This document shows, piece by piece, positions 8,622 to 17,957 of a stretch of DNA of 57,389 nucleotides. The notes under the pieces are model-generated. The model made no database searches. It was not told the origin of the DNA and worked only from the letters and a program-made list of their open reading frames with translations. The DNA lies in contig CAZHSI010000008.1 in NCBI GenBank assembly GCA_964535195.1, positions 1 to 57,389 of the forward strand, read 5' to 3'. Numbering within the stretch: position 1 is the first letter of the stretch; every line of letters begins with the position of its first letter. The position numbers were made by a program, and so were the translations under genes. Source of the DNA: UBA9339 sp964535195. Lineage in GTDB: Bacteria > Pseudomonadota > Gammaproteobacteria > UBA9339.

Positions 8622-9458
8622 ATGGATGAGCCTATAGGTGGTGCCAGTAATGTTAATCTTTTAATGTTAGAGGCGGATGTTAGGTTTTATGCAAATAAAG
8701 TGAAGGAGCTTAGCAAGGCTGATAGGGATTTTTATGAGGACTTTATAGCGTTACATCGAAGATTAAAAGGGATAGGAGCGCCTAGTGCGGATGATAGCCA
8801 TGCTACTGCTGGTTGTCACGTAGCGATAGATAGGTTATTTTTTGAACAACTGGGGCGTCTTAAAGTACTCGAGCAAGATATAAAACATCTTGGAGAGCTA
8901 GGATATATAGTTGGTGTTGATGCAATACTTGAAAACTTAAAAAAAGCTTCTTCTGATGAAAAGATGTTGGTTTTAGATGTCTTAGGATATTTTAGCGAAT
9001 ATGTGCGTTCGGCGTCCACAGAAAGCGACAGGGTAAGGCGTAGTGATGATATTGCAGAGCAAATAGCGGAGTTTCTCCAAGGAGGACAAATTATTTTTCC
9101 TGATGGGGGAACATGGTTGTATGATAAATGGTCCAAATTTGAACATAATCGTGTAAGTAGAAAGGGGGCTTCGTCTCATCAGTCTGCGGACGAACAGTTT
9201 GCTATCAGGGGGCCTTTTGTGAAGGAAGCTTTGTTTGGTACAAGAGTTTGTCAGGATGGTAAAAAACATACGTGGCTACAGCTTGAGAGCCATCCTACTG
9301 GGTTGCGTTACATACTTGGGCACCTAATTTCTTATATTTTATACAAGATAACGGGGAAGAACATTGGGCCATATGGTAGGTCTCAGTATACAGAAAGATC
9401 ACCTTTATACCTAACGTGTGAAGAGGTAGATCAAGGGCAAAGGGTGGTGAGAGGTTAA
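8622..9458 (+). CDS. Hypothetical protein, unrecognised
   Basis: A 278-residue soluble protein with no signal peptide. The ATG at 8622 has AAGGAG nine bases upstream, so it is probably expressed. The N-terminal half is helical and charged. The C-terminal 70 residues look like a compact conserved domain: KHTWLQLESH, then GHLISYILYKITGKNIGPYG with aromatic and glycine residues that resemble a binding or catalytic motif. I do not recognise the family. It stands alone between a repeat block and dksA. An effector or a housekeeping orphan are both possible. Confidence 0.65.
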   Translation: MDEPIGGASNVNLLMLEADVRFYANKVKELSKADRDFYEDFIALHRRLKGIGAPSADDSHATAGCHVAIDRLFFEQLGRLKVLEQDIKHLGELGYIVGVDAILENLKKASSDEKMLVLDVLGYFSEYVRSASTESDRVRRSDDIAEQIAEFLQGGQIIFPDGGTWLYDKWSKFEHNRVSRKGASSHQSADEQFAIRGPFVKEALFGTRVCQDGKKHTWLQLESHPTGLRYILGHLISYILYKITGKNIGPYGRSQYTERSPLYLTCEEVDQGQRVVRG

Positions 9459-9552
9459 AAAATGGTTTCTTGGATTGTTAGTGGTTATGGTAAAATCGTT
9501 AACTTAGGTTGGTTTGAAAATTACATTGACAAATAATAGGCAGGGATACTTT

Positions 9553-10269
9553 ATGAAAAAAACTTTATCTAAAAATAAAAAATTGCATAATAAAAAGAAA
9601 AAAACAGTGCCGACTAAAGTAGTTAAAAGCATGATTCAGAAAAAAAATGTCAAGACGCCAGCTAAAGTCAAGGTTCGCACTAGAACTATAGCCAAGGCCC
9701 AAGATAAAGTTAAAAAAGTGGTTAAGGTTAAAGCCAAAAAAACTAAAAATGTAATTGCAAAAGCCAAGGTTCCAGCGACAATATCTGGAAAAAAGTCCGC
9801 GGTGCAACTTGCATCACCAGCCCCAGCTGTAACCAGAGGTCAAACCATAACTGGCCCGGTTAATGTTAAGCCCTATCAGGCAGAAAAAAATGAAGAGTAT
9901 ATGAATAAGAAACAATTAGAACATTTTCGTCAAGTTTTACTACAGTGGAAAAGTCAACTAATGGCAGAAGTTGATCGTACGATGCACCATATGAAAGCTG
10001 AGGTTTCTAATTACCCTGATCCAGTCGATCGTGCTAGTCAAGAAGAGGAGTTCGGTTTGGAGCTACGCGCTCGCGATCGTGAACGTAAATTACTACGAAA
10101 AATTGAAGAGACCTTAAATAGAATTAAGGACAATGACTATGGTTATTGCGATGATTGCGGGGCTGAAATAGGAGTGAGACGTCTTGAGGCTAGACCAACC
10201 GCCACGCAATGCATAGAATGTAAAACTATCTCTGAAATCAGAGAAAAACAGATCGGCGATAGTGGTTAA
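9553..10269 (+). CDS. dksA: DksA RNA-polymerase-binding regulator with Lys-rich N-terminal tail
   Basis: A 238-residue protein. Residues about 107-238 match E. coli DksA nearly end to end (from PYQ...EEYMN to the EIREKQ terminus). The coiled-coil tip aspartates are present (PDPVD, D156 and D159), as is the four-cysteine zinc finger (C199, C202, C220, C223). DksA enters the polymerase secondary channel and works with ppGpp. Residues 1-100 are a lysine/alanine/valine-rich disordered tail resembling histone H1 or AlgP, absent from E. coli DksA. The ATG at 9553 follows CAGGGA at good spacing and is preferred over the TTG at 9514. An internal ATG at 9901 could in principle give a short form. Confidence 0.93.
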   Translation: MKKTLSKNKKLHNKKKKTVPTKVVKSMIQKKNVKTPAKVKVRTRTIAKAQDKVKKVVKVKAKKTKNVIAKAKVPATISGKKSAVQLASPAPAVTRGQTITGPVNVKPYQAEKNEEYMNKKQLEHFRQVLLQWKSQLMAEVDRTMHHMKAEVSNYPDPVDRASQEEEFGLELRARDRERKLLRKIEETLNRIKDNDYGYCDDCGAEIGVRRLEARPTATQCIECKTISEIREKQIGDSG

Positions 10270-10384
10270 CTGTTGAACGATGATGGTTTTAGAACCTGCG
10301 CAAAATGACTACTAGTAGGTTGCTACCGATTATGTTAGCTACTTTCCCTTCGTTATGCTGTATTGGATGATATTGAAATATAAT

Positions 10385-10504
10385 CTAAATTTCCTCGAAG
10401 CAAGCTTCGAGGACAAAGCAATGGGGGATAGTTAAGGGGAGAGGCAAAGCTTATCCCCCTTGAGAGCCAAGGGGTTTATACCACGTGGCGAGTCTAAACT
10501 TGAT
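10385..10504 (+). repeat. Triple-hairpin element, copy C
   Basis: Lies between dksA and lysS. It has the head palindrome, the AAAGCAATGGGGGATAG core, a partly degraded middle stem and the CCACGTGGCGAGTCTAAACTTGA-type tail (the tail stem is imperfect here). A long frame opening inside it at 10460 is an artefact upstream of the true lysS start. Confidence 0.85.
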
Positions 10505-10552
10505 TCTATATGCCAGGTTAGCAGTTGCATTTATTTTACGAGGAGTATATCC

Positions 10553-12055
10553 ATGACTACAGAGAATTCTTTGCCCTTATCTCCTAATGAGCAAATTTTA
10601 CAACGGCGTGAAAAGCTAAAAAACTTAAGAGAAAATGGTTTTGCTTACCCCAATAATTTTCGTCGCGATAGTTTAGCACGCGAATTGTTTTTATCGTATG
10701 CCAATGAGGATCATGACAGTTTAGAGGCCAAGCATATTCAGATAAAAGTGGCAGGGCGTATCATGACGCGGCGCCTTATGGGTAAGGCTAGTTTTGTTCA
10801 TATTCAAGATATGTCAGGAAAAATTCAGCTGTATGTCAAAAAAGATGATTTACCCAATGGGTTATATGAGCAGTTTTTGCATTGGGATTTGGGAGATATT
10901 ATCGGCGCTAGTGGCATAATCTTTAAAACTAAAACAGGGGAGCTTTCAATTAAGGTACGAGAATTGTTTTTATTAACTAAGTCGTTACTGCCGATGCCAG
11001 AGAAGTTTCATGGTTTGGTCGATCATGAAACCCGCTATCGTCAAAGATATTTAGATCTTATGACCAACCCCGAAACTAGACAAGTTTTTCAAGTCCGCTC
11101 AAAACTCGTAGCGGCTATGAGGAGTTTTTTTATTGGTAAAGGTTTTTTAGAGGTTGAAACGCCGATGATGCATGCAATTCCTGGCGGAGCAACTGCTCGT
11201 CCTTTTGTTACGCATCATAATGCGCTTGATATGCAACTATATTTACGTATTGCCCCAGAGCTTTACCTTAAGCGATTGGTTGTCGGTGGTTTTGAAAAGG
11301 TATTTGAGATTAATCGTAATTTTCGTAATGAAGGGATTTCGCTCCGGCACAACCCAGAATTTACCATGGTTGAGTTTTATTGGGCTTATGCTGATTATTA
11401 TGATCTTATGGATTTTACCGAAGAGATGTTGCGTCATTTAGCTTTAGAGGTATTGGGTACCACTACGATTAAATACCAAGGAGCAGAGTTTGATTTTGCA
11501 AAGCCCTTTCGGCGCATGACTTTAAAAGAAGCAATTATTTACCATAATCGTGGGGTTAGGGCAGAGGATTTTGACGATATTAACTCGGCACGCAAGATTG
11601 CCGACAATTTGGGTATAAGCGTTGCTCCTGACTATGGGTTAGGTAAAATCCAATGTGAGATTTTTGAAAAAACTGTTGAAAAAGAATTAAAAGATCCAAC
11701 CTTTATTACTGCTTACCCCGTTGAAGTTTCTCCCCTTGCGCGCGCTAGCGACCATGATCCATTTGTTACTGATCGGTTTGAGTTTTTTGTTGGTGGCAGG
11801 GAACTTGGGAATGGTTTTTCGGAGTTAAATGATCCTGAAGACCAAGCCCGGCGTTTTCGTAAACAAGCCGATGAGTTTATGCGTGGTGATCAGGAAGCTA
11901 TGCATTATGATGAAGATTATATTACGGCACTGGAATATGGTTTACCGCCAACAGCTGGCGAAGGGATCGGTATTGACCGTCTTGCGATGCTTTTTACTGA
12001 TATGCCATCGATCAGAGATGTGATTTTATTTCCGCTACTGCGACCCTTTGAATAA
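10553..12055 (+). CDS. lysS: Lysyl-tRNA synthetase, class II
   Basis: A 500-residue enzyme that charges tRNA-Lys. It has an N-terminal OB-fold anticodon-binding domain (GRIMTRRLMGKASFVHIQD, about residues 65-85) followed by the class II catalytic core with motif 2 (FRNEGISLRHNPEF) and motif 3 (GEGIGIDRLAML) near the C-terminus. The length is normal. ATG 10553 has GAGGAG upstream and removes a spurious 31-residue extension encoded in repeat copy C. It converges on the phosphodiesterase gene: only one base separates the two stop codons. Confidence 0.97.
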   Translation: MTTENSLPLSPNEQILQRREKLKNLRENGFAYPNNFRRDSLARELFLSYANEDHDSLEAKHIQIKVAGRIMTRRLMGKASFVHIQDMSGKIQLYVKKDDLPNGLYEQFLHWDLGDIIGASGIIFKTKTGELSIKVRELFLLTKSLLPMPEKFHGLVDHETRYRQRYLDLMTNPETRQVFQVRSKLVAAMRSFFIGKGFLEVETPMMHAIPGGATARPFVTHHNALDMQLYLRIAPELYLKRLVVGGFEKVFEINRNFRNEGISLRHNPEFTMVEFYWAYADYYDLMDFTEEMLRHLALEVLGTTTIKYQGAEFDFAKPFRRMTLKEAIIYHNRGVRAEDFDDINSARKIADNLGISVAPDYGLGKIQCEIFEKTVEKELKDPTFITAYPVEVSPLARASDHDPFVTDRFEFFVGGRELGNGFSELNDPEDQARRFRKQADEFMRGDQEAMHYDEDYITALEYGLPPTAGEGIGIDRLAMLFTDMPSIRDVILFPLLRPFE

Positions 12056-12056
12056 G

Positions 12057-12860
12057 TTAATATCCTTTACTGTTAACATCAGGGACCAAAGCATTATCGT
12101 GGTCTATCCGAACAACTGTTGTTTGGATAGTTTCATCTTCATATAGTTCTAGCCAGCGATATCCAGGCATTAAGCTATCTACTTTGAATCGAGGACTTTT
12201 TATAGCAAATTGCCAACTAGTGGCAGGGGTTGATAGATAGGTAACTCCTTGATGAGTGACTGTAGTATCTTGGTGTACATGACCGCAAACAACAGCTTTA
12301 ATGTTTTTATATTTAGAAACCACTTCTAAAAATTGCGCGCTATCCTTTATATTTATTTGGTCAAGCCAGGCGCTTGCAACTGGCAGCACATGGTGATGTA
12401 AAAAAATTATTGTTGGCTGTAATGTATCTTCGCTGAGTTTTTCTTGTAAGAAATCAATCTGTTCTGTGGTCAAAACTCCCTCTACATGTTCAGTCCAATG
12501 GGAGTCTAAGACTATAATTTTCCACTTGGTCAGGTTGGCAATTTTTGTAACCATTTGGGAGGGGCTGCCAAAAATTTTGGTAAAAGATGATTTATGATCA
12601 TGGTTGCCCATCGTGGCGACTAGTTGCCCAGGAATTTGTTGCAAGATTTTCATTGCCATCTGATAAGATTCTAAAGAGTAATCTTGGGAAATATCTCCGG
12701 TTAAGATTGTTAGATCTGGATAGTTTTGCTGAGATTCGGTGAGAATTTTTGTTACTACTTTTTGTAGGGCTTCTAGGGGGTTAACCCCCACCATTCTCGT
12801 ATTTGGGTTGCCAAATAAGTGTAGGTCAGTCAAGTGTAAAATTTTTATTGCCTTATTCAT
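12057..12860 (-). CDS. cpdA: 3',5'-cyclic-AMP phosphodiesterase-like metallophosphoesterase
   Basis: A 267-residue calcineurin-like phosphoesterase of the CpdA/Icc family. The metal-site motifs appear in order: DLHLF (D12, H14), LTGDISQD, MGNHDH, LHHH and CGHVHQD. CpdA hydrolyses cAMP to AMP in the cytoplasm. ATG 12860 is preceded by GGAG at good spacing. The gene lies 16 bases after the ABC ATPase gene on the same strand and may be co-transcribed with the transporter. Substrate assignment follows overall similarity; another cyclic or phosphodiester substrate is possible. Confidence 0.85.
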   Translation of the reverse strand: MNKAIKILHLTDLHLFGNPNTRMVGVNPLEALQKVVTKILTESQQNYPDLTILTGDISQDYSLESYQMAMKILQQIPGQLVATMGNHDHKSSFTKIFGSPSQMVTKIANLTKWKIIVLDSHWTEHVEGVLTTEQIDFLQEKLSEDTLQPTIIFLHHHVLPVASAWLDQINIKDSAQFLEVVSKYKNIKAVVCGHVHQDTTVTHQGVTYLSTPATSWQFAIKSPRFKVDSLMPGYRWLELYEDETIQTTVVRIDHDNALVPDVNSKGY

Positions 12861-12875
12861 GGGTGATGCTCCATT

Positions 12876-14177
12876 TTAATTTGGATTTTCTAAACTTAAT
12901 TGCCCAGTGTTAAAATCGTAAGCAAAGATCTCTGCATATCGTCCCCATTCTATCACCACTCTTAATACATCTTTGGCAGCATCTTCGCTTAAATAATCCT
13001 CCAGTTCGTTTAAAAAACGTTCTTCAGCTGCTCGATGTTCTGGTCTTTCGTCTAGAACTCGACGGATATAATAAGCAAGAGGGATATAACTTAATAAGTG
13101 ATTAGCAAAGATTTTTTTACGCTCTAAGATATCGGCCTCAGCAAAAGCTTTACCGGCAGCATTAAGTTCAATATCTCCTTCGGAGACTTGAGCGAAACGC
13201 AGTATTTCTGCCGCTTCAGTAATTGGAAATAAATCGTCAATATTTAAATGTAGTTCATCCGCCAGTATTGGTAGGTCTACCTTTTGGTCGCGATATTCTG
13301 GTTCGATAAGCATATCGAGTAGACCAGTAAGCTCTGATATTTCGACATCAGGTAGGCGGTGTCCTAGGGTAATAGTTTTATAACGATAAGTCTTGTCGAA
13401 ATCTTTCCCGGAGGTTGTCATTAAAGTATAAATGTTGTCGATCAATACTCGGAATTTTGGATTCTGCTCGTTACGCGGATGAGGAATATCGACAATTAGT
13501 TCAGTACGAACGTTACTTGGACTAGGGCCAAAAACTATAATGCGATCGGCGAGTGTGGCGGCTTCTGCAATATTGTGAGTGACTAGCAAAATGTTTTTAA
13601 TGTTAGTTTTTTTAGACTGCCATAAATCTAGGAGGTCACTGCGTAAATTGTCTGCAGTTAAGACATCTAAAGCCGAAAAAGGTTCATCCATTAATAAAAC
13701 ATCAGGCTCAACTACTAAGGCGCGTGCAAATCCTACTCGTTGTTTCATTCCCCCCGATAGTTCTTTGGGATAGGCTGATTCAAAACCATCTAATCCTACG
13801 ATATCAATAGCTTTTAAAGCTCGAGAGCGTCGTTCATTTTTAGGGACTCCCTGAGCTTCGAGCCCTAGCTCTACATTTTGTAATACAGTTAACCATGGCA
13901 TAATCGCAAATCCTTGAAAAACCATGGCGAGACCTTTGGCTGGTCCAGTAACCTTGTTACCACGATAAATGACTTCACCGTCAGTGGGGCTAACTAGTCC
14001 CGTAATGATACGTAGAAGTGTAGATTTGCCTGAGCCAGATTTACCTAAAAGGGCAACGATTTCCCCTTCATATAGTTCAAGTTTAACATTATCCAAAACC
14101 AATAAGCTTTGATAGTCGTTTTGTTTAAATGACTTTTTAACGTTGTTTATCTTAATGATCGGTTGTCTATCGTTCAT
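12876..14177 (-). CDS. NitT/TauT-type ABC importer, ATP-binding protein with AAA-associated C-terminal domain
   Basis: A 433-residue ATPase. It shows Walker A (GKSGSGKS, residues 45-52), the LSGGMKQR signature, Walker B (VLLMDEPFSALD) and the switch histidine (LLVTHN). After the nucleotide-binding domain a further 170 residues match the AAA-associated domain (PF09821 type) found in a subset of nitrate/sulfonate/bicarbonate-like transporters. The ATG at 14177 is preferred over an upstream GTG at 14186. It follows the permease gene by 17 bases, forming one operon. No periplasmic binding protein is encoded nearby, so the substrate is unknown. Confidence 0.9.
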   Translation of the reverse strand: MNDRQPIIKINNVKKSFKQNDYQSLLVLDNVKLELYEGEIVALLGKSGSGKSTLLRIITGLVSPTDGEVIYRGNKVTGPAKGLAMVFQGFAIMPWLTVLQNVELGLEAQGVPKNERRSRALKAIDIVGLDGFESAYPKELSGGMKQRVGFARALVVEPDVLLMDEPFSALDVLTADNLRSDLLDLWQSKKTNIKNILLVTHNIAEAATLADRIIVFGPSPSNVRTELIVDIPHPRNEQNPKFRVLIDNIYTLMTTSGKDFDKTYRYKTITLGHRLPDVEISELTGLLDMLIEPEYRDQKVDLPILADELHLNIDDLFPITEAAEILRFAQVSEGDIELNAAGKAFAEADILERKKIFANHLLSYIPLAYYIRRVLDERPEHRAAEERFLNELEDYLSEDAAKDVLRVVIEWGRYAEIFAYDFNTGQLSLENPN

Positions 14178-14194
14178 GGTACCCACTACATCAT

Positions 14195-15931
14195 TTAATC
14201 TAAATTAAACCGTTCCATGGCCCTATTATAAAGGGGTCGCCAAAATAATCTATTAATCAATAACACAATAAAGCACATAATTATTGTACCTAGAGCGATT
14301 CTTGGGAAATCACCAGCGGTGGAGTTGGTTTTTATGTAGTCGCCAAGGCCAGTGGCATGTAATTGAATTGTTCCCCAGTTAAGCGTTTCGGCCACGATGC
14401 TCGCATTCCATGCACCGCCAGCAGCGGTAATGGCTCCAGTAATTAAAGATGGTGCGATGCCAGGTAAAATGAAACGTCGCCACCAAAGAATGCCTTTTAC
14501 GTTAAAGTTGGCGGCTGCCAGTTTTAAGTCTTTTGGTAAGATGCTAGTGCCAGCGATAACGTTAAATAAAATATACCATTGTGTGCCAAGTACCATTAGT
14601 GGTGATACCCAAATTTCGACATTTAGTTTTAAAGTGACAATTAATATTGTAGCTACTGGAAATAATAGGTTGGCGGGAAATGCTGCAACAAATTGTATAA
14701 TGGGTTGCATGATTGCTGCAAGGTTAGGGCGAAGACCGATCCATACCCCAATTGGCACCCAGATTAACGCCGCCAAGAATACTAAACTCATAACGCGAAT
14801 GCCAGTGAAGATTCCAAGGGTAATAATATGTTTGATCTCATGCCAAGAAATATTGGTCAATAAAAAACGCCAAATTGCTATTAAGGTACCAATAAAAACT
14901 AGGGCAAGAATGCCATAGTATATGATTAAAAAAATGTTGGAGGTTTTATTTGTGGAGGTGGTTTTAATTTTTATGTTTAAGGGATTTAAATTGATCCAAA
15001 AATCGGCACAGCCCTCGAGCCAAACAGTAGTTTGACGTAAGAATTTTGTGTGTTGGAATAGAGTAATTAGCCAGGAACGCGGAACTTTTTCTTCGTCATC
15101 TGATGCTTCTTTGAATTTTTCAGTCCAATATATTAAAGGGCGAAATAACAGTTGATCATATAAAAAGATCACGGTTAACATGCAAATTAGAGCATAGATA
15201 ATTGCTCGATAATTGGTTTCAGTCAGAGCCATAGAAATATATGAACCTATTCCTGGTAAAGTAATTTCTTGGCCGGCCACAGAAATTGCTTCACAAGCAG
15301 TTACAAAAAACCAGCTGCCTGACATTGACATCATCATGTTCCAAAGTAGGCCAGGCATAGAAAAAGGGACCTCTATTTTCCAAAATCGTTGCCAAGCTGA
15401 TAGCTGAAAAATATTGGCGGCATCTTGTAGGTCTTTAGGTACAGTTTTTACACCCTGATAAAAACTTAAGGTCATATTCCATGCTTGTGAAGTAAAAATT
15501 CCAAAAATTGCGGCGGTTTCAGGTCCTAACATGCTGTTTTTAAAAATAAACATGAAAAAAACGATAGTGATGGAAATAAAGCTTAATACTGGTACTGATT
15601 GTAAGATATCAATGGTTGGTATGATTAAATGTTCCGCATGTTTATTTTTGGCGGCTAAAGCACCAAAGATAAAAGTGAAAACAAGAGAGAAGAATAAAGC
15701 TATAAATAAGCGCATCGTGGTGCGTAGCGCGTAGATTGGTAGGTAGATTGGGTCTAGGGATATATGGATAACGTCTCCTAGTTGATAGGAGCCAGTCATT
15801 TGTTTTGCTCCCCAAGCTACAAGCACAATAAAGGTAAAAATTAATGCTATGGCCATGATGTCCCAGTAGTTTGGAATTGACCAAATGGTGGCTTCATTTT
15901 TACTATAGGTTTGTTTTGCTCTAAACGCCAT
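14195..15931 (-). CDS. NitT/TauT-type ABC importer, fused double permease
   Basis: A 578-residue inner-membrane protein with two binding-protein-dependent permease domains in one chain (COG4986 type). Each half carries the cytoplasmic EAA-like loop (first about 190-215, second near GIAPSLITGAITAAGGAWNA). The two halves are joined by a charged linker with its own membrane segment. The fusion means a single chain can supply both halves of the transmembrane channel. The ATG at 15931 is preferred over a GTG at 15973; neither has a clear ribosome binding site. Partner of the ATPase encoded immediately downstream. Confidence 0.9.
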   Translation of the reverse strand: MAFRAKQTYSKNEATIWSIPNYWDIMAIALIFTFIVLVAWGAKQMTGSYQLGDVIHISLDPIYLPIYALRTTMRLFIALFFSLVFTFIFGALAAKNKHAEHLIIPTIDILQSVPVLSFISITIVFFMFIFKNSMLGPETAAIFGIFTSQAWNMTLSFYQGVKTVPKDLQDAANIFQLSAWQRFWKIEVPFSMPGLLWNMMMSMSGSWFFVTACEAISVAGQEITLPGIGSYISMALTETNYRAIIYALICMLTVIFLYDQLLFRPLIYWTEKFKEASDDEEKVPRSWLITLFQHTKFLRQTTVWLEGCADFWINLNPLNIKIKTTSTNKTSNIFLIIYYGILALVFIGTLIAIWRFLLTNISWHEIKHIITLGIFTGIRVMSLVFLAALIWVPIGVWIGLRPNLAAIMQPIIQFVAAFPANLLFPVATILIVTLKLNVEIWVSPLMVLGTQWYILFNVIAGTSILPKDLKLAAANFNVKGILWWRRFILPGIAPSLITGAITAAGGAWNASIVAETLNWGTIQLHATGLGDYIKTNSTAGDFPRIALGTIIMCFIVLLINRLFWRPLYNRAMERFNLD

Positions 15932-16020
15932 AACACTAGATGTTACTCTGGTTGCCACCCAAAAGTAAACCACTGTTTATTGTAGTTTTTTATAGAATTT
16001 TTAAGTCAATTTTTTGATTT

Positions 16021-16218
16021 CGCCTTGGGGGCGACCTTCCCCTTTGGTAATCTGCCATTGCTTTATGCTCGAACCCAGCTTCGAGGAAATTAATCAATTT
16101 TTAGACTTCGCTCGAGGTATGAACCTCGAGCTCGCCCAAGGGGGAGAGCTGCGCCTCTCCCCCTTGGTAATCCCCCATTGTTTTGTCCTCGAAGCAAGCT
16201 TTGAGGAAATTTAGATTA
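16021..16218 (-). repeat. Triple-hairpin element, two tandem copies (D1 partial, D2)
   Basis: Two minus-oriented copies lie head to tail: a partial one (about 16021-16091) and a full one (16092-16218). In the full copy the tail stem reads CTCGAGGTATGAACCTCGAG instead of the CCACGTGG form, so both arms have changed together. The element occupies the divergent region between the ABC permease and the XRE regulator; the other 220 bases before 16442 are AT-rich with no gene seen. Confidence 0.85.
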
Positions 16219-16441
16219 TAGCTTTGTTTATCTACTTCGATGAAGTCAATGTTTGTATCTCGATATATTTAATTAAATAGACTCATGACCTACTTCTTTC
16301 AAAAGCATAAGATTAGTTTAATAATTGTGTTGTAATATCATGCTTGTTTGTTTAATTAATAGGCATTTTATTATATGGGCAGTCTTAATAAAATTTGGAT
16401 ATTAAATTTAGTGTGTTATGTAAAAATAAGGTAAGGCAACT

Positions 16442-17113
16442 ATGTCTGATGAAGCACAAAGGTCCTCAGCAAAAGAACGTGGCAGACGCTTAAGGTTAGT
16501 TAGAAAAATGTCTGGTTTAACCTTAGATGAATTGTCTGCGAAATATAACCTTGGTATTTCCACTATAAAATATTGGGAATGTGCTAAAAATCAAGGATTA
16601 AGCTCTAAGGGAGCGAAAAAAATTATTTTAGCTATGCAAAAAGAAGGGGTGCAGTGTTCTTACATGTGGTTAATGCATGGGATTGGTTTGCCTCCACAAT
16701 TTCTTGATGTACGTTATCATAAAGATATTAAAGTTGCCGAAGTTGTTGAACATTCCGTTTATGAGGAAGAAAAAGCAATAGAAAGTGAAATTACTCTTTT
16801 TTGCGATAAAATTCAGTCGGCCATTGCTTTAACTCTTTTCGATGATGGTATGGAGCCACTTTATACTGTCAGCGATAGTGTTGGTGGTAAACGTTTATAC
16901 GGTGTCGATATGATCCAAGCAGTTGGTAAGGACTGTATCGCTGAAACAGCCGATCATCAACTTTTATGTCGTCGTGTTGCTCAAGGCAATGAGCCTCACA
17001 ATTTTAATCTCTATTGTATTAATCCTAATACTTTGGCTAATCCTCCACACCTTTATGGAGTCAAACTACTGAGTGTGGCGCCTATTAGTAGGGTTTGGAA
17101 GCGGGTTGTTTAA
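16442..17113 (+). CDS. XRE-family transcriptional regulator, phage-repressor-like
   Basis: A 223-residue protein. Residues about 14-66 form a helix-turn-helix of the Cro/CI type (GRRLRLVRKMSGLTLDELSA...GISTIKYWE). The C-terminal half ends with a section (DDGMEPLYTVSDSVGGKRL ... VAPISRVWKRVV) resembling the S24/LexA-like fold of phage repressors, but I cannot identify a full Ser-Lys catalytic pair, so self-cleavage is uncertain. No phage genes surround it. It probably regulates its own promoter or a distant locus. Start ATG 16442 follows an AAGGTAAGG stretch. Confidence 0.8.
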   Translation: MSDEAQRSSAKERGRRLRLVRKMSGLTLDELSAKYNLGISTIKYWECAKNQGLSSKGAKKIILAMQKEGVQCSYMWLMHGIGLPPQFLDVRYHKDIKVAEVVEHSVYEEEKAIESEITLFCDKIQSAIALTLFDDGMEPLYTVSDSVGGKRLYGVDMIQAVGKDCIAETADHQLLCRRVAQGNEPHNFNLYCINPNTLANPPHLYGVKLLSVAPISRVWKRVV

Positions 17114-17414
17114 TAAACCTCTTGTGGAACCAAGTATTTTGACATAATACAAAGCGCACTCGAAACGAGTAAGTGGAGTTTATTTTAATATAAATGAGTA
17201 TTGCCAGTGAGTGTGCCATGCAGTCGTATGGCAAAAGACGCAGGTTTCAGAAGAGGACTAATGTGTGCCAGCTATCCCAGGTATTTTGTTTTGGAGTATC
17301 ATCGGGATAAGTTTCTTGTAAAGTGAATTTAATGTTGGATTATTTCTATTGTTATGGTAGATATTTTATTTTATTGATAAATAGGTAAGTATGAATAAGC
17401 TAGTTGGAGAAAAG
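17114..17414. other. Intergenic, no gene seen
   Basis: Three hundred AT-rich bases between the regulator and the outer-membrane protein. It holds a small hairpin (ACTCG AAA CGAGT, 17158-17170) and an ATCCC/GGGAT pair, but no coding frame or recognised RNA. Confidence 0.5.
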
Positions 17415-17957
17415 ATGAAAAAAAGTATATTTTGTTTTTATGGTATTCTGTTGTTATTGTCAGATTTTGTTTTTGCCTCCTATATTCCAGAGGTTGAAAG
17501 AGCAGTGCCGAGAGATTCAAAGGTAAATGTGGCTATATATATTCCTAGTTTGTTATTAGGAGTAATTAGTGGTGATGTAAATTTTAAATTGTCAGAAAAA
17601 ATTACCCTTGGTCCCCAAGTTAGTTATTTTTCTTATGCTAAGCATCGTGGGTATGACTTGGGGTTAAGTATGAATTACGCCCTTTCAGGAGAGGTTTTTC
17701 ACGATCGTGTATGGTTGGTAAATCCATATGTAGCCTATTCATATAATGATTTAAGTTTTGATAGGGATGAAAATGGCCAAGTAAAAAAAGGGGGTATACT
17801 TGCTGGGGCCAATCTGGTTTACCAGTGGATGTGGAATAGCGGTGTTAATTTACGTGCGGGAGTTGGTGCTTACTACTCTAGCAGAAAACCATTACTTGAT
17901 ATAGGGAAATCTCACGTTGGGGGAATGGCACTATTTTCTATTGGTTATTCCTTTTAA
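17415..17957 (+). CDS. Small outer-membrane beta-barrel protein
   Basis: A 180-residue protein with a clear signal peptide (MKKSIFCFYGILLLLSDFVFA) followed by alternating-hydrophobicity strands (VNVAIYIPSLLLGVI, ITLGPQVSYFSYA, YDLGLSMNYAL, WLVNPYVAYSYN, GGILAGANLVYQW) and a C-terminal phenylalanine (IGYSF), the hallmark recognised by the BAM complex. This predicts an eight-strand barrel like small OmpA/OmpW/PagP-type porins. ATG 17415 is chosen because GGAG precedes it; ATG 17391 in frame is also possible and would add eight residues. Specific function unknown. Confidence 0.75.
   Translation: MKKSIFCFYGILLLLSDFVFASYIPEVERAVPRDSKVNVAIYIPSLLLGVISGDVNFKLSEKITLGPQVSYFSYAKHRGYDLGLSMNYALSGEVFHDRVWLVNPYVAYSYNDLSFDRDENGQVKKGGILAGANLVYQWMWNSGVNLRAGVGAYYSSRKPLLDIGKSHVGGMALFSIGYSF

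Noticed and set aside
10460..10552. N-terminal extension of LysS
   Set aside because: Encoded in triple-hairpin repeat copy C; ATG 10553 has a good ribosome binding site and gives the family length.
16442..17113. XRE regulator as evidence for a prophage
   Set aside because: No integrase, structural or lysis genes lie nearby; housekeeping genes flank it.
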